Assembly: GCF_900496995.4 (NCBI RefSeq)
Contig: NW_024470326.1
Span: 62,001-126,000, forward strand
Source of the DNA: Aquila chrysaetos chrysaetos
Lineage: Eukaryota; Chordata; Aves; Accipitriformes; Accipitridae
DNA length: 64,000 nucleotides
Direction: 5' to 3'
Positions 47,565 through 59,112 of this stretch are shown here, in pieces (the first letter of the stretch is position 1; every line of letters begins with the position of its first letter). The translations under genes were made by a program, and so were the position numbers. Below the pieces are notes generated by a model. That model saw only the letters and a program-made list of their open reading frames with translations, was not told the origin of the DNA and ran no database searches.

Positions 47565-48910
47565 AAAGCTCCTGGCAGCAGCTTCTGTCCCTGTGCTGGC
47601 CAAGCCCCACTGCCCATACGTGGTCTTACAGCCCCACTCTGCAGGCACAGCATGGGGGAGGGGAGCATCAGGGGTGGGAAAGTTCTCCCCATTGTGATCC
47701 CAGTGGCGGCCTTCAGATCACTGTTCCTCCATGACCCTCCTACTCTTGCAGCTGCCCAGCACCCTGACCCCTGCCCTGCCCCAGCCTTGTCCCAGGTGGG
47801 GCTTTGCAGACAGCTCTGCTCCAGGGTCTGCCAGGGTCTGGGGAAGGAGCAAGGCTGGGCAGGGCTGTCCGTTCCCCCCACACCAGCCCTTGGCCCAGTA
47901 GGAAGGTGGAGGTGGCCTCACAGCCAAACTTACCTGTAAACCTGGAATAACTGGCAAGTGCTGGACATGGCCAAAAAGAGATGTTGGGAGTGATTAAGAC
48001 CCTGAGCCACCTTCCCTGTCTGACCACACCGCAAGGGCACCGACCGGCCTCTTCTGTGCTCTGCACCTGCGTGTCTTCCATGCTTGCCACAAGCCCTGCC
48101 TCTGCACCACAGAGGGCGCTCCTGGGCGCTTTCCAGCCCAGCCCAGCTCCCCCTAAACACTTCCCACTTCCCTTAACCTCTCTGCACCTCCCCTGCCCTC
48201 TCCCCAGCACAGCCCAGTCTGGCATGGCCCCACACCAGTGCCCACCACAGGGTGCGGCAGAGCTCTGGGCACTCACCCCACAGCCCCAGACCCTCTGAAG
48301 GGCACACCAGCTCCTCGGGGGCGGAGAGGGGTGAGCCCCAGAGGTGGGGGACATCTGTGGCACAAGGCATGGGGAGATCCCCTTGTATGATGGAAATGCT
48401 GCAATGGAGGCCAGCTCTGTCACACAAGTGCCTGCGGCCACAGGCCTGCCACACAGCAGGACTCTAACCATGCTTGAGGAGCACTCAGGTCTTCCACCAA
48501 CCAAAGGGTTCAGAAGGAAAGCATGGCAGTGGGAAGAGAGCAGCTGGGGAAAGACCAAGCACTGGTGCTCCCTGGCACTGCTGCTGTGCCGGGACTCTTT
48601 TCTTCTTCCCCTCTGCACACAGGCACTGCTCCCTGCAGCTGCAGAGAAGGTCTTGGAGGAAGGATCTCAGAAGAACAAGTCACTGCAGGGCCCTTTATTT
48701 TGTTTAAACACACAGAGGGCATAGCTCATTTGCACAGCCTCCAGGACACAAATCTGGATCGACTGTGAATTAGAAACCAGAGGGAAGACAGACATTTCTT
48801 TGTGGAAAGCTTTCAGATAAGTAAAAGAAACTGAAATAGAAGAAATAAAAACCACACCCAAAAATCACCATAAAAAGACCCAGCAAAAGACAGGTTTGGT
48901 CTGCAAAGAG
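47565..48910 (-). repeat. 3' flank of the family-14 OR pseudogene
   Basis: It matches 33265-34470 and 62930-64000. A poly(A) hexamer lies at 48694-48699. Long minus-strand open frames here are not conserved in the other copies. Confidence 0.7.
48694..48699 (-). terminator. Candidate poly(A) signal of the OR pseudogene
   Basis: The minus strand reads AATAAA about 220 bases past the ancestral stop, matching the hexamer below the intact OR. Confidence 0.45.
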
Positions 48911-48919
48911 ATATAAGTA

Positions 48920-49878
48920 CTATGCAGAAGACAAGAGGCAGTTTATTCCTACTGAAAAGCATCCAGTGATTAGTTTCTCAGGGCATCCTTGATCTCATGG
49001 TTTCTCATGCTGTAGATGAGGGGGTTCAAGGCTGGAGGCACCACCGAGTACAGAACTGCCACCAGCAGGTCCAGGGATGGGGAGGACATGGAGGGGGGCT
49101 TCAGGTAGGCAAAAGTGCCAGTGCTTACAAACAAGGAGACCACAGCCAGGTGAGGGAGGCAGGTGGAAAAGGCTTTGTGCTGTCCCTGCTCAGAGGGGAC
49201 CCTCAGCACAACCCTGAAGATCTGCCCATAGGACAGCACAATGAAAGTAAAACACCCAACAGCTAAACAGAAAGAAAATACAAGTACCCCCACTTCCCTG
49301 AGGTAGGCATCTGAGCAGGAGAGCTTGAGGATCTGGGGGATTTCACAGAAGAACTGGTCCACAGCATTGCCTTGGCAGAGGGGGTACTTGAAAATGTACT
49401 GGCAGTGTGCAGCACAGCATAGAGAAACCCACTGCCCCAGGCAGCTGCTGCCATGTGGACACAAGCTCTGCTGCCCAGGAGGGTCCCGTAGTGCAGGGGT
49501 TTGCAGATGGCAACGTAGCGGTCGTAGGCCATGACAGTGAGAAGAAAATACTCTGCTGAGATCAAAAAGAATAACAGAAATGCCTGTGCAGCACATCCTG
49601 GGTAGGAGATGGGCCTGGTGTCCCAGAGGGAGTTGGCCATGGCTTTGGGGACAGTGGTGGAGATGGAGCCCAGGTCGAGGAAGGAGAGGTTGAGGAGGAA
49701 GAAGTACATGGGGGTGTGCAGGCGGTGGTCACAGGCTACGGCGGGTGATGATGAGGCCGTTGGCCAGGAGGGCAGCCAGGTAGATGCCCAGGAAGAGCCA
49801 GAAGTGCAAGAGCTGCAGCTCCCGCGTGTCTGCAAACGCCAGGAGGAGGAACTCAGCGATGGAGCTGCCGTTGGACAT
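48920..49878 (-). pseudogene. Family-14 OR pseudogene with three frameshifts
   Basis: It aligns end to end with the intact OR at 34475. The start ATG (49878) opens MSNGSSIAEFLLLAFADTREL, a normal OR start. Compared with the intact paralogue there is a 1-base gain at about 49742-49746 (after TM1), a 2-base gain at about 49379-49391 (second extracellular loop) and a 1-base loss at about 48972-48976 that ends the C-terminal frame at 48970, before the ancestral stop at 48920. MAYDRYVAICKPLHY and NPLIYSMRNHEIKDALR remain readable but in different frames from the start. Three independent frame changes make assembly error an unlikely sole cause. Loss looks recent, because most codons are otherwise unharmed. 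Confidence 0.88.
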
Positions 49879-49899
49879 TTTCTTCCTCTGGGCATGGGG

Positions 49900-51287
49900 T
49901 GCTTTCAAAGTAGAAAAAGACAGGGAAGAGTCAGGGCATTATTCTCTGAGCAATATCAAAGCCATTTCCCGTAGACGCTCCCATTCTTACACACACAGAC
50001 CCTTTTCCTTTTCTAGGAGACCTTCCTTCAGTTCTGTGGCTGGAGCCCTGCTTGGTGCTGGCCGAGCGTGCAATGAAGAGCAGGGCCTCTGCCCATGGGC
50101 TCTTGAGAAGTCAGCCCTGCTCTGCAGCAGTGGGTTCATGGGATGGGTGCGGGCAGGGGCCAGTCTGCTGTTTGACTTTGTCAGCTGAATCCACTCCTAT
50201 ACGCAGAAGGGGTTGTCAGCACCTGCACTCCCAATGATAAGGACCCAGGAAGGTAAAAATAGTTTTAGAGTTCTAGGGTTTTTTACAGCTGCCTATATCG
50301 CCCCTGGGGAGTTTTCTTAGATCTCGGAAGCCTTCAGCATTTCTGCTGCAGTCTGGGAGAACAGCATGAGCCAGGCAAGTCAGGAGGATTGCCTGTGGCT
50401 TAGTGCAGAGAGAGGGGAGCTGCTCTGTCCTTCTGTCTAGTTCCCACTTCACTGTGCTTGCACCTGTCTGAGGTGGAGGGTGATCACGCTCCCATATTTT
50501 ACTCTGAAAAGCCACCAGACACTGCTGAGAGCAGAGACATCCACTGCAGACCACCAAATGTCTCACCCTTTCTCAAAGTCTCAGCACCCTGCTTCTAGGC
50601 AAGGACACACTGGGCTCATTTCACACAGCCAAGAGCATTTCCTCAGTCATAGCATCTGTGCTTCTCCATGGGGTCTTTCCGATAACAGAAAGCTGCTGTG
50701 AGACAGGTTTGCATCTGCAGGGCAGCTCACAGCTTGGAAGGACGCTCTGAGGTGAAGCCAAGTGACCTACTGTGCTGGCATCTCTGTGAGGGAGAATCAG
50801 CTCTTTCCCCAGCCCCACAGACAGCATTGAGCATCACCCCTCAGATGAGAGGAAAGCTGGGACACTTGTTTCCATGGACACAGCTGCACGGGAGGACCCA
50901 CAAGACCAGTGTGTGACTCTGCAGCTGAAACTCCCATCCCCAGAGAGCCTGACAGCAGCAAACAAGGTAACAGTAACACAGACAAGTGGAGAACCAAGGA
51001 AAAAAGCAGTGATGGTCTGTCTCAGAGAGGCAAGGGGAGAGGCAGCTGCAGTCTCAGGAAAGAGTTACCCTTACCCAGCTGTGCAGGCCACCTCCCAGAC
51101 ACCCGCACAGCCAGGCAGTTGTTCTCAGTCCCTGTGCTCTACTTCAGGAGGCTCCTGTCAGGCTTACTGATCACTCAAAGTTACAACTCAGGACTCTCAG
51201 GGACTTGTTCAAGCATGACAAATCCTTTTCCATTTCTTCCCCCAAATTCGCCAAGACTAGGAAAGAGAAAACACAGGCTCCGGAAAG
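49900..51287 (-). other. Upstream region of the OR pseudogene, truncated
   Basis: It aligns with 35483-36872 upstream of the intact OR and stops at about 51284-51288, where gamma-like pol begins. The segment that would hold the candidate 5' exon (37081 in the intact copy) is not next to it. No other gene is seen. Confidence 0.6.
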
Positions 51288-52740
51288 CTCTTACTTGAGC
51301 ACTGGAACTAAGTCAAAGAAAGCGAGTCAAAATTTGTACAGACTCAAAATATGCTTTTGGAGTAGGACATGCACATGGAGCAATAGGGAAAGAAAGAGGA
51401 CTGTTATCTGCACAAGGAACCACCTTTCAGCATGCAGAACAAATACTGAAATTGTTAGAAGCCATTCAAAAGCCAACAGCAGTCATGATAATGCACTGTA
51501 AAGCACGTCAGTCAGGTAGGACTGTCCCTGAAACAGGTAACTGATTGGCTGATAGAGCTGCTAAAGACGCTGCAGAAAAAGGCATCCTAGCACTAGTTCC
51601 AGAGAAAAGTGTAAATTTACCTAAAGATGCTCCAAATTATAATGAAAAATGAAGAATTAATTATTAGATTGCAGGCTAATAAAAATGAACCAGGATGGGC
51701 TGTAACACCAACAGGTCAAATAATAGTCCCACCCGCAATAATGAGAGAAATTGCCCGGGCTGAACATAGCAAAGTACATTGCGGAACAGAAAACCTTGTT
51801 AAGCATTTACAAAAGTGTATTTTGAGTAGAGATATGACAAAGATTATTTGAACAATTACAATGGGATGTGAAATTTGTATACGCAATAATCCCCAAACCA
51901 GTAATAAGATTACTTTTGGAATTACGAAACAAGGAAATTCTCCAGAAGAATGCTGGCAAACTGATTTTACAGAATTGCCCTGAAAAGAAGGATATCGATA
52001 TATCCTAGTTCTCTTTGATACTTTCACTGGGTGGCCTGAGGCTTTCCCTTGCCGCACCAACAAAGCAAGAGAAGTAGTTAAAGTCTTGCTCAAAGAGCAT
52101 ACCAAGATTTGGGNNNNNNNNNNNNNNNNNNNNNNNNNGTCCCTGTAGGAATGTCGATCTGACAATGGCCCTCATTTATAGCAAAGATTGTAAGACAGGT
52201 TGAGCCAAGGTTATGTCCTATAGATTGGGACTATCACCACCCATATAGACCGCAAGTAAGGGGGAAAGTAGAAAGAATGAACACGTACACGCTCAAGCCA
52301 ACAGCTGAGTTAAAATTTGTCAGGAAACCTCGCTACATGGGTTTAAAGCATTACCATGGGCTCTATACGATTAAGAGTACAGCCAAAAGGGAAAGGAAAT
52401 TTAAAGTCCTTATCAAATGTATAGGAGGAGACCATATCAAGGGTCCTATGTTCCAAATGCCTTGAGCGCTTTCGGAGCTATGTCTTTTAAAAGGGGTTTG
52501 TTATGATTGCTTTAGGAAACTCTTTACAAGAACTTCGTCAGTATGTCTTCCACAGCTGGACCCTTAGAATTGGACACAGAAGTGCATTCCCTTCCAAACA
52601 GAGAGACTGGGTCTAATGTTAAAGTCGTGGGACTGCAACGAAACCCACTAGTTGGAAGTGGAAAGGACCGTCATCAAGTATTTTAAACAACATATAAGCA
52701 GGCAAAGGTTGGGGAAGAAGGAAACGGACCTTGGCTTCAC
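51288..52740 (+). mobile_element. Gammaretrovirus-like (ERV1) pol fossil, copy 2
   Basis: The plus strand has RNase H (about 51300-51600), integrase zinc-binding (51627-51851) and core parts with a DNGPH motif near 52163, then a carboxy-terminal region to about 52740. It matches copy 1 over 51288-52113, and about half of it lies beyond what copy 1 shows. It is a fossil with several breaks. It is interrupted by the assembly gap at 52114-52138. Confidence 0.8.
52114..52138. other. Assembly gap (25 N)
   Basis: Twenty-five N bases separate TTTGGG from GTCCCTG within integrase. The position matches, within a few bases, the site where the ERVK-like provirus sits in copy 1. Confidence 0.98.
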
Positions 52741-53310
52741 TATTCAAGGTAACGAAAAGCACCCAAAACAGGGATATGAATTGGAAGTCTAAAGAAAACC
52801 GGTCCTTTGAAATTGAAAACCTAAAATAAGTTTCATGCTTGCACTTGGGAGAGAGAACAAATTGTGTAAAGGTAAAGGATTATTAATATTGGGGTTGTTT
52901 CTAGGGCAATGTCCAGGGCGATATCTTTTGTGTGTTACAGGTTTTACATATTTATTTTAAGTTGTCCTCAAAATAAGATAAATAATAGTAGATGTTAAAA
53001 ATTGTTACCAAAAGGCAGAATCACGAACTTTACATCATAAAAGAATCCGTAGTTTATAAGTAAACAAAATGCTTATTGTCTGAATTACTAATCCTGAGAT
53101 TAGTCTTCCTGTGATTTGATATAAAAGAACCTAGTTATACAATTGATTCAAAGGTTTTGCGAAGGTACAAAATTAACCTCAATAACAGCTGTCCTTCCGA
53201 TTCCACAAAGTCAGACTGACACCAGTTCCCTGGGGGGGAATAATTGCACCATGGAATCTACCCAAAAATTGGGAAAAGATGTGGGACAATGAGATATCCA
53301 GGTTAGCAGT
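52741..53310 (+). other. Likely remnant between pol and the minisatellite, possibly env
   Basis: This A/T-rich stretch follows pol in the same orientation and has a hydrophobic reading near 52880 that could be an env leader. The similarity is too weak to call an env. The right end is the abrupt start of the minisatellite. Confidence 0.3.
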
Positions 53311-55390
53311 AAATTGGACGCTGGGTACACCTGCTGTCCCTACTGGCACTCCGGGCTAGACCTGGCCTGCCTATCTGATGATCCGAGATTGGCCAGGCGT
53401 CCCTATGTGACGCTCTGGGGTAGTACCGGTACCCCTACTTGTACTCTGGGTACACCTGGAGTCACAATGGGCATGCGGGGTAGACCTGCCCTCCCTACCC
53501 GACCCTCTGTGGTAGGCCTCGTATCCCTACCTGATGCTCCGGGGTACACCTGGCCACCCTACCGGCGCTGCCAAGGTAGACCTGGCCTCCCTGCTGGCAC
53601 CGGTGGGGTACATCTGGCCTCACTGCCGGTGCTTACGGGTAGACCTGGCCTCCCTACTAGCAAGCGCGGGGTTGACCTGGCCTCCCTAACCAAGGGGGTG
53701 GGGTAGACCTGGAGTCCCGACTCATCCTCCCGAGTAGACCTTTTCCCCTACTAGTACCCCAGGGTAGTACCAGTACCCCTACTGGTACCCGGGGGCTCAC
53801 CTGCTGTCTCTACTGGCGCACTGGGTTAAACCTGGCCTCCCAAGAGCAAGCGCGGAGTTGACCTGCCTCCCTAACCATGGGGGTGGGGTAGACCTGGCAT
53901 CCCGGCCTCATCCTCCCGGGTATTACCGTTACCCCTACTGGTACTCCAGTGTAGTAGCAGTACCCCTGATGGTACCCCAGGATACACCTGCTTTCCCTAC
54001 TGGCACACTGGGTTAGACCTGGCCCACCTACCTGCAAGCGCGAGGTTTAAATGGCCTCCCTACCGGTGCTGGCGGGGTAGACCTGGCCTCCCTAACCATG
54101 GCGGTGGGGTAGACCTGGCGTGCCTACCTCATCCTCCCGGGTTGCACCGTTACCCCTACTGGTACTCCAGGGTAGTACCAGTACCCCTAATGTTACCCCA
54201 GTGTACAGCTGCTGTCCCTACTGGCGTTCCGGGCCAGACCTGGCCTCCCTACCTGAAGCTCCGGGCTCGGCCTGGCGTCCCTACCTGATGCTCCAGGGTA
54301 GTACCGATGCTCATACTGGTATTCCGGGGTACACCTGGCATCACAATGGGCGTGCGGGGGTCGACCCGCCCCCTCCCTCCCTACCCTCTGGCGTCGGCCT
54401 GTACCCCTACCTGATGCTCAGGTAGGCCTGGCGTCCCTACCCGCATGGACAGGGTAGACCTGGCCTCCCTACCTGACCATCGCGGGTAGGCCTGGCGTCC
54501 CTTCCAGACGCTCCGGGGTAGTAGCAGTACCCCTACTGGTATTCCAGGGTAGTAGTGGTACCCTGCTCGACGCCGGGGTACACCTGCTGTCCCTACTGGT
54601 GCTCCAGGCTAGACCTGGCCTCCCTACCCATGAGGATGGGGTAGACCTGGCATCCCCTACCTGATCCTCCGGGGTACTACCGGTACCCTTACTAGTACTC
54701 CAGGGTAGTACCGATACCCCCACTAGTACTCCTGGGTAGCACCGGTAACCCCCCCCGGCTACTTGGGGGTAGTACTGATACCCCAATTGTACTCTGGGAT
54801 ACAACTGCTGTCCCTGCTGGCTCCCGTGGTAGACCCACCCTCCCTACCTGATCCTCTGGGTACTACCGGTACGTTACTGGTACTCCAGGTAGTACTGATA
54901 CCCCCACTAGTACTCCTGGGTAGCACCGGTAACCCCCCCCCGGCTACTTGGGGGTAGTACCGATACCCCTACTTGTACTCTGGGGTACAACTGCTGTCCC
55001 TGCTGGCTCCCGGTGGTAGACCCACCCTCCCTGCCTGACCCTCTGGGGTAAGTTTCGTATCCCTGCCTGATGCTATGGGGGACCTGGCCACCCTACCAGC
55101 GCTAGCGATGTAGACCTAGCCTCCCATACAGGCGGGCGTAGTAGACCTGGCCTTCCTGCTGGCGCCAGTGGGTTAGACCTGGCCTCCCTACTGGTGCTTA
55201 CGGGGTAGACCTGGCCTCCCTACCAGCAAGCGCCGGGTTGACCTGGCCTCCCTAACCATGGGGGTGGGGTAGACCTGGCATCCCGACCTCATCCTCCCGA
55301 GTAGCACCTTTTGCCCTACTGGTACTCCAGGGTAGTAGCGGTAACCCTGCGGGTACCCTGGGGTACACCTGCTGTCCCTACTAGTGTTCC
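53311..55390. repeat. GC-rich minisatellite with higher-order repeats
   Basis: About 2.08 kb is built from units of about 30-32 bases. Two unit types alternate: GGTAGACCTGGCCTCCCTAC and GGTAGTACCGGTACCCCTAC. A CAAGCG marker recurs near 53661, 53847, 54035 and 55227, and a CCTGGGTAGCACCGG marker near 54731 and 54915, giving a higher-order period of about 184-188 bases (about six basic units). The array starts after the retroviral remnant and ends at the CR1 boundary at 55404. No coding role is supported. Confidence 0.9.
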
Positions 55391-55403
55391 GTTCATTTGT
55401 TTC

Positions 55404-56035
55404 TCCTTTATACTCACCGAATCACAGACACGTTGAGATTGGAAGGGACCAGTTCAACCCCTCAGCTGTGGAAGGTTCAGCTAGAGTATGTTGCTCAGAC
55501 CTTATCTAGGTGGGTATGGAGTACCCCCATGGATGCAGATTGCACAACCTCTCCGGGAAGCCTGTTCCAGTGTTTAACCACCCTCACAGTCAAACACCAG
55601 TTTTCTGGGTTCAGATGGAATTTTATACCCATTAATGAGACCCCCTCAGCCTTTTCTTCTCCAGGCTGAACAGTCCCACATCTCTCAGCCTTTCCTCCTA
55701 GGAAGATGCTCCAGTCCCTTAAACCAGCTTTGTGGCCCTTTGCTGCACTTGCTTGAGTAGGTCAACAAGTATGATGCACTGGGCAGCGCAGCACTTGACA
55801 CAGCACTCCAGCTGTGGCCTCAGCAGTGCTGAGTAGAGGGGAAGGAACACCTCCTTCCATCTGCCAGCAAGGCTTCTCCTCATGCAGCCCAGGAGGCTGT
55901 TGGCCTTTGCCATGAGGGGGCATTGCTCGCTCATGCTCAGCTGCTTGTCCTCTGGGACCTCAAGGTCCTTTCTGTGGAGCTGCTCTCTAGCTGGTCGACC
56001 CCCCAGCATGACGTCCACAGTGGGGTTGGATCACA
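55404..56035 (-). mobile_element. CR1 LINE 3' end (copy D)
   Basis: This is the inverted counterpart of 10399-11046, with the same boxes and the same end (ATAAAGGAGAAA). Confidence 0.85.
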
Positions 56036-56915
56036 GGCTGTCCTGAAAAGCAAGGGTGGTTTCCAGGTGCCAATGACTGAAATGGGGGAGCAGAGCCATC
56101 ACATGTGAATGATCTAAAGGCTATGCCAGTTCAAAACTTATCTTCTGCTGCTATCTCAGAGGCCTTAAATCTTCAGCAGGAACCCGGCAGCTCTGAGATC
56201 CCTCCATCTCCCTCTCTTGTAGCAATTAAGCTGATAGGACCCCAGTCAAGGCTTGCTTTCAATTCTGTTGCAGCCTAAAGCACCCCATTGGTCTGCAGAT
56301 ATGCCAGGAAACTTGCATAAGGAACCCACTCCTGTGGACAAGAAGGTGGATGTTCCCAGGAATCTCAGGAGGCGTGGCATACCCATAGCTGTGCTCAGGG
56401 AGCTGGTCAAATGCCTCGTCTCCATTGCTGTAATGGTGGCCTAGATGCCTGGTTCATGTGTCAACTCTCTCTGTGGCTGCTGACATTTACTGAGCAACCT
56501 GGTCTGACCTCAGAGCTGGCCCTGCTTGGAGCTGGGCATTGGACTACAGACCACCTGAGCTCCCTTCCACCCTGAATTGTCCGATGAGCATATGATGTAG
56601 AGACCCTCGCCTCCAACTCGATCTCTTCTTGTACAGCGTGTGCCAAGGCACAGGCTCCTGGAAGGGCTGGTGGGAGAGAGACTGTTGGGGAGTGTCTAGT
56701 CCAGCCTCCAGGCTGGCTGTGACTTTGAGGAGCAAAGAAGAGCTCCAAAGGTGGAAATCACAACACCACTCCTCCTAGTCCATTTTATTTTTCTCAGGCT
56801 CAGCCTAAAGCTCCCAAGAGGCAAGTTGTGGCTGTTGCCTCCGCATATCATTGGCCACTGCAGAAGAGAGCTTGGCTCCACCATCTCTCCAGGTAGCTGT
56901 AGGCTCTTCTTAGGT
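56036..56915 (-). repeat. Duplicon D tail
   Basis: It matches 8305-9214 inverted. Open frames seen in both copies are not conserved coding sequence and overlap CR1-like parts. Confidence 0.65.
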
Positions 56916-57110
56916 GGCCCCAGGCCTCCTTCAGCAGGCTGGAGAGGCCCAGTTCCCTCAGACTCTCCTCGCAGCTCGTGCCTTAAGCCCCTCACTCCAC
57001 CTTGGCAGACCTCCTCCGGACCTTCTCCAGTTCTCCCCTCTCCTTTGAAATGGGAGGCCCACTGGCTCATATGGCATCATCCTGCTGCCCAGGCCCTTCT
57101 CCTCAGAGCA
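56916..57110 (-). mobile_element. CR1 LINE fragment
   Basis: Antisense CR1 with the CAGTTCCCTCAGACTCTCCTC and CCGGACCTTCTCCAGTTC boxes, typical of the region upstream of the 3' end. It is part of the 3.2-kb segment missing from copy A. Confidence 0.6.
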
Positions 57111-57164
57111 CTCCTTAGCCGGCCAGGTCTCTACCCATGCTGCTGCATGGAGTTGTTGGGCAGC

Positions 57165-57633
57165 TTGTGGGTTGGGATAAAAACAGATAATAGGTGAATG
57201 AAAAAAGTTTAAAACAAATATAAACCCAACCCAACAGGCAATGCAAAGGCAATGACTTACCACCTCCCACAAGCAGAGTGACACCCAGCCAGTCTCCCTT
57301 CAACAGACACCTTGAATGACAGGAAACTCCACGCCTTCTTCCTCTGCCCGAGCTTTTATTGCTGAGCATGACTCATATGGTATGGAATATCCCTTGGTCA
57401 GATGGGGTCAGCTGGCCTGGCTGTGTCCCATTGCCCCCTCAACTTCTCCCCACCCCAGCCTACTCACTGGGAGGGAGCAGAGTGAGAAACAGAGAAGGCC
57501 TTGATGCTGTGCAAACACTTCAGCAACAGCTACACGGTGTGTTATCAACACTGTTCTAGGCACCAATGCAAAACAGAACACCATAGGGGCTGCTACGAAG
57601 GAAGTGAACCCCACCCCAGCCAGACCTTGGACA
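57165..57633 (-). mobile_element. Truncated solo LTR, ERVK-like superfamily
   Basis: The minus strand starts TGTCCAAGGTCTGGCTGGGG and carries CAATAAAAGCTCGG (poly(A) signal) near 57350. It is cut after the CCCAACCCACAAGC stretch, so the R/U5 end is missing. It is similar in plan to 14782-15376. Confidence 0.7.
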
Positions 57634-57699
57634 CTTGAACCAGGGTCCCAAAAATGGACACAGTAAAGTACAGGTGGTTTGACAAGTGATGGGCAGGGG

Positions 57700-58610
57700 A
57701 GCAATAATTTCCCTCAGTCTTTGGCAAGGCTCTTCTTCTACACTCCAGGACACTGCTGGCCACCTCTGCTACCAGGTAGCCCTGGATCATGTGGATCACT
57801 GCTGGATCGTGTTTTGCCTTCTGTCCCCCAGCACCACCAGGGCTGTTTCCTCAGAGGTGCTCTCGGCCAGGCAGCCCCCTTCCCCTGCCACTGCAGGGTG
57901 TTAGTCTATCCCAGGCACAGGACCTGGCCTTTGTCTTTCTTGTATCTCACAACGTTCCTGACAGGACAGTCCTTCTGCCTGTTAGGTTCCCCTGAATGGC
58001 ATCCAAGGCACAGGAATGGTCCTCCCAATATACTGCCTCCAACAAACGTGGTGAGAGTTGCCTCCTCCGGGTCATGGATACAGGTGTAAAACTGCACAGC
58101 GCCCAGGAGAGTCCCCTGTGCAGCCCCACAATGTGCCAATATGTCCCACTGGCCTCCAGGTAGGGTATGGCCCCTTCACCACTGCTCTCAGCCTCATCAT
58201 CCAACTGGTGTTTTGCCCATCTCTTTGTCTAGCCATCCAGACCGTACTGTCCTAACTTGAGCAGAAGAATATTGAGGGAGACTGTGCCAAAAGTCTTGCT
58301 GAAGTGGAGGTAAATAACATCCACCATGTTCCCCTCATGCACAAATGCACTTCCTCATCATGACAGCAATCAGGTTGGCAAGGCATGATTTACCCTTGGG
58401 AAGTCCATGCTGATGTTGTCTTTTTTACGTGCCCAGAAATGTCACCCATGAGGAGTCATTCAATGGCACGCTCCTCATCAAAGTGACCTTGTACAGCCTG
58501 TGGTTCCCTGGGTTGCATTCTTGGCGTCTTTAGGAGACGGGCGCAACTTGGGTTTGTCTTCACTCTCAAGAGACCCCTACCAATTCCATGACCCTTTACA
58601 GAGGACATTC
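57700..58610 (-). mobile_element. CR1 LINE, long antisense fragment
   Basis: Antisense CR1 with GTGCCAAAAGTCTTGCTGAAG and CAATCAGGTTGGCAAGGCATG near 58290-58400, boxes typical of the CR1 RT region. Neither end is sharp. Confidence 0.6.
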
Positions 58611-58823
58611 CAAAGAAATATCAGTCTTTCCCTGTGACTGCGTTACCACTATTCTGCCTGTTCTTCGGTGTATTTAGTTTCTCTAGTCTTTCATGTAGTT
58701 ACACCTGTCCTGACAAAATGACCATTTGTGAAAGTCATCTTTTCAGATGCAGGCTGCCTAGGCAAAGGCCCTTTCCATTATGCTCCACTTCTCCCCTGCT
58801 CTTTGTTCATTCAGATACCTCTC

Positions 58824-59112
58824 CCCTATGCAGCTGCTTTGAGCTTCAGGGAGTTAAAAGCTTGCCTGTCTTCCAGTAGTCTAATAGTCTCTTTAGCCAA
58901 TTCTTTAATTGTGTTTGTATCTAACTTTTTCGCATTCACAAAAATTTCTCGTAAGATTATCCCTTGTAGACAGGCAGCCTCATTAGGGGCAGCTGGACTT
59001 TGCATATGGTTGAGGAGTGTGACTTGTTTATGAAACTTGATTATGATTTCTTTGCTTTGCTTGCAAACAGGAAAAATTCTTCTGGGCCTGTGTGCAGCCA
59101 GCTCTCTAAGGA
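58824..59112 (-). other. Exon-like open frame of unknown origin
   Basis: On the minus strand a pyrimidine-rich run ends in CTCTCCTTAG at about 59113, and from there an open frame of about 95 codons runs to a stop near 58825. The protein looks natural rather than random: KQVTLLNHMQSPAAPNEAAC and an amphipathic-helix-like stretch (TIKELAKETIRLLEDRQAF) ending KLKAAA. I do not recognise the family; a HEAT-type helical repeat protein is one guess. It lies in old copy E of the duplicon. In copies A to D the matching place does not stay open in this way. It could be a last exon of a dead or living gene, or a chance frame. Confidence 0.35.

Noticed and set aside
47740-48618. 292-codon minus-strand open frame in OR 3' flank
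   Set aside because: The homologous flanks at 33290-34190 and 62930-64000 break this frame, and the sequence is GC-rich, which favours chance open frames.
48970-49895. Reading the second family-14 OR as a functional gene with sequencing errors
   Set aside because: Three independent length changes relative to the intact paralogue, plus loss of the upstream region, favour a real pseudogene; read support should still be checked.
53314-53706. 130-codon open frame in the minisatellite
   Set aside because: It is a by-product of GC-rich tandem units whose length is not a multiple of three throughout; no conserved protein repeat results.
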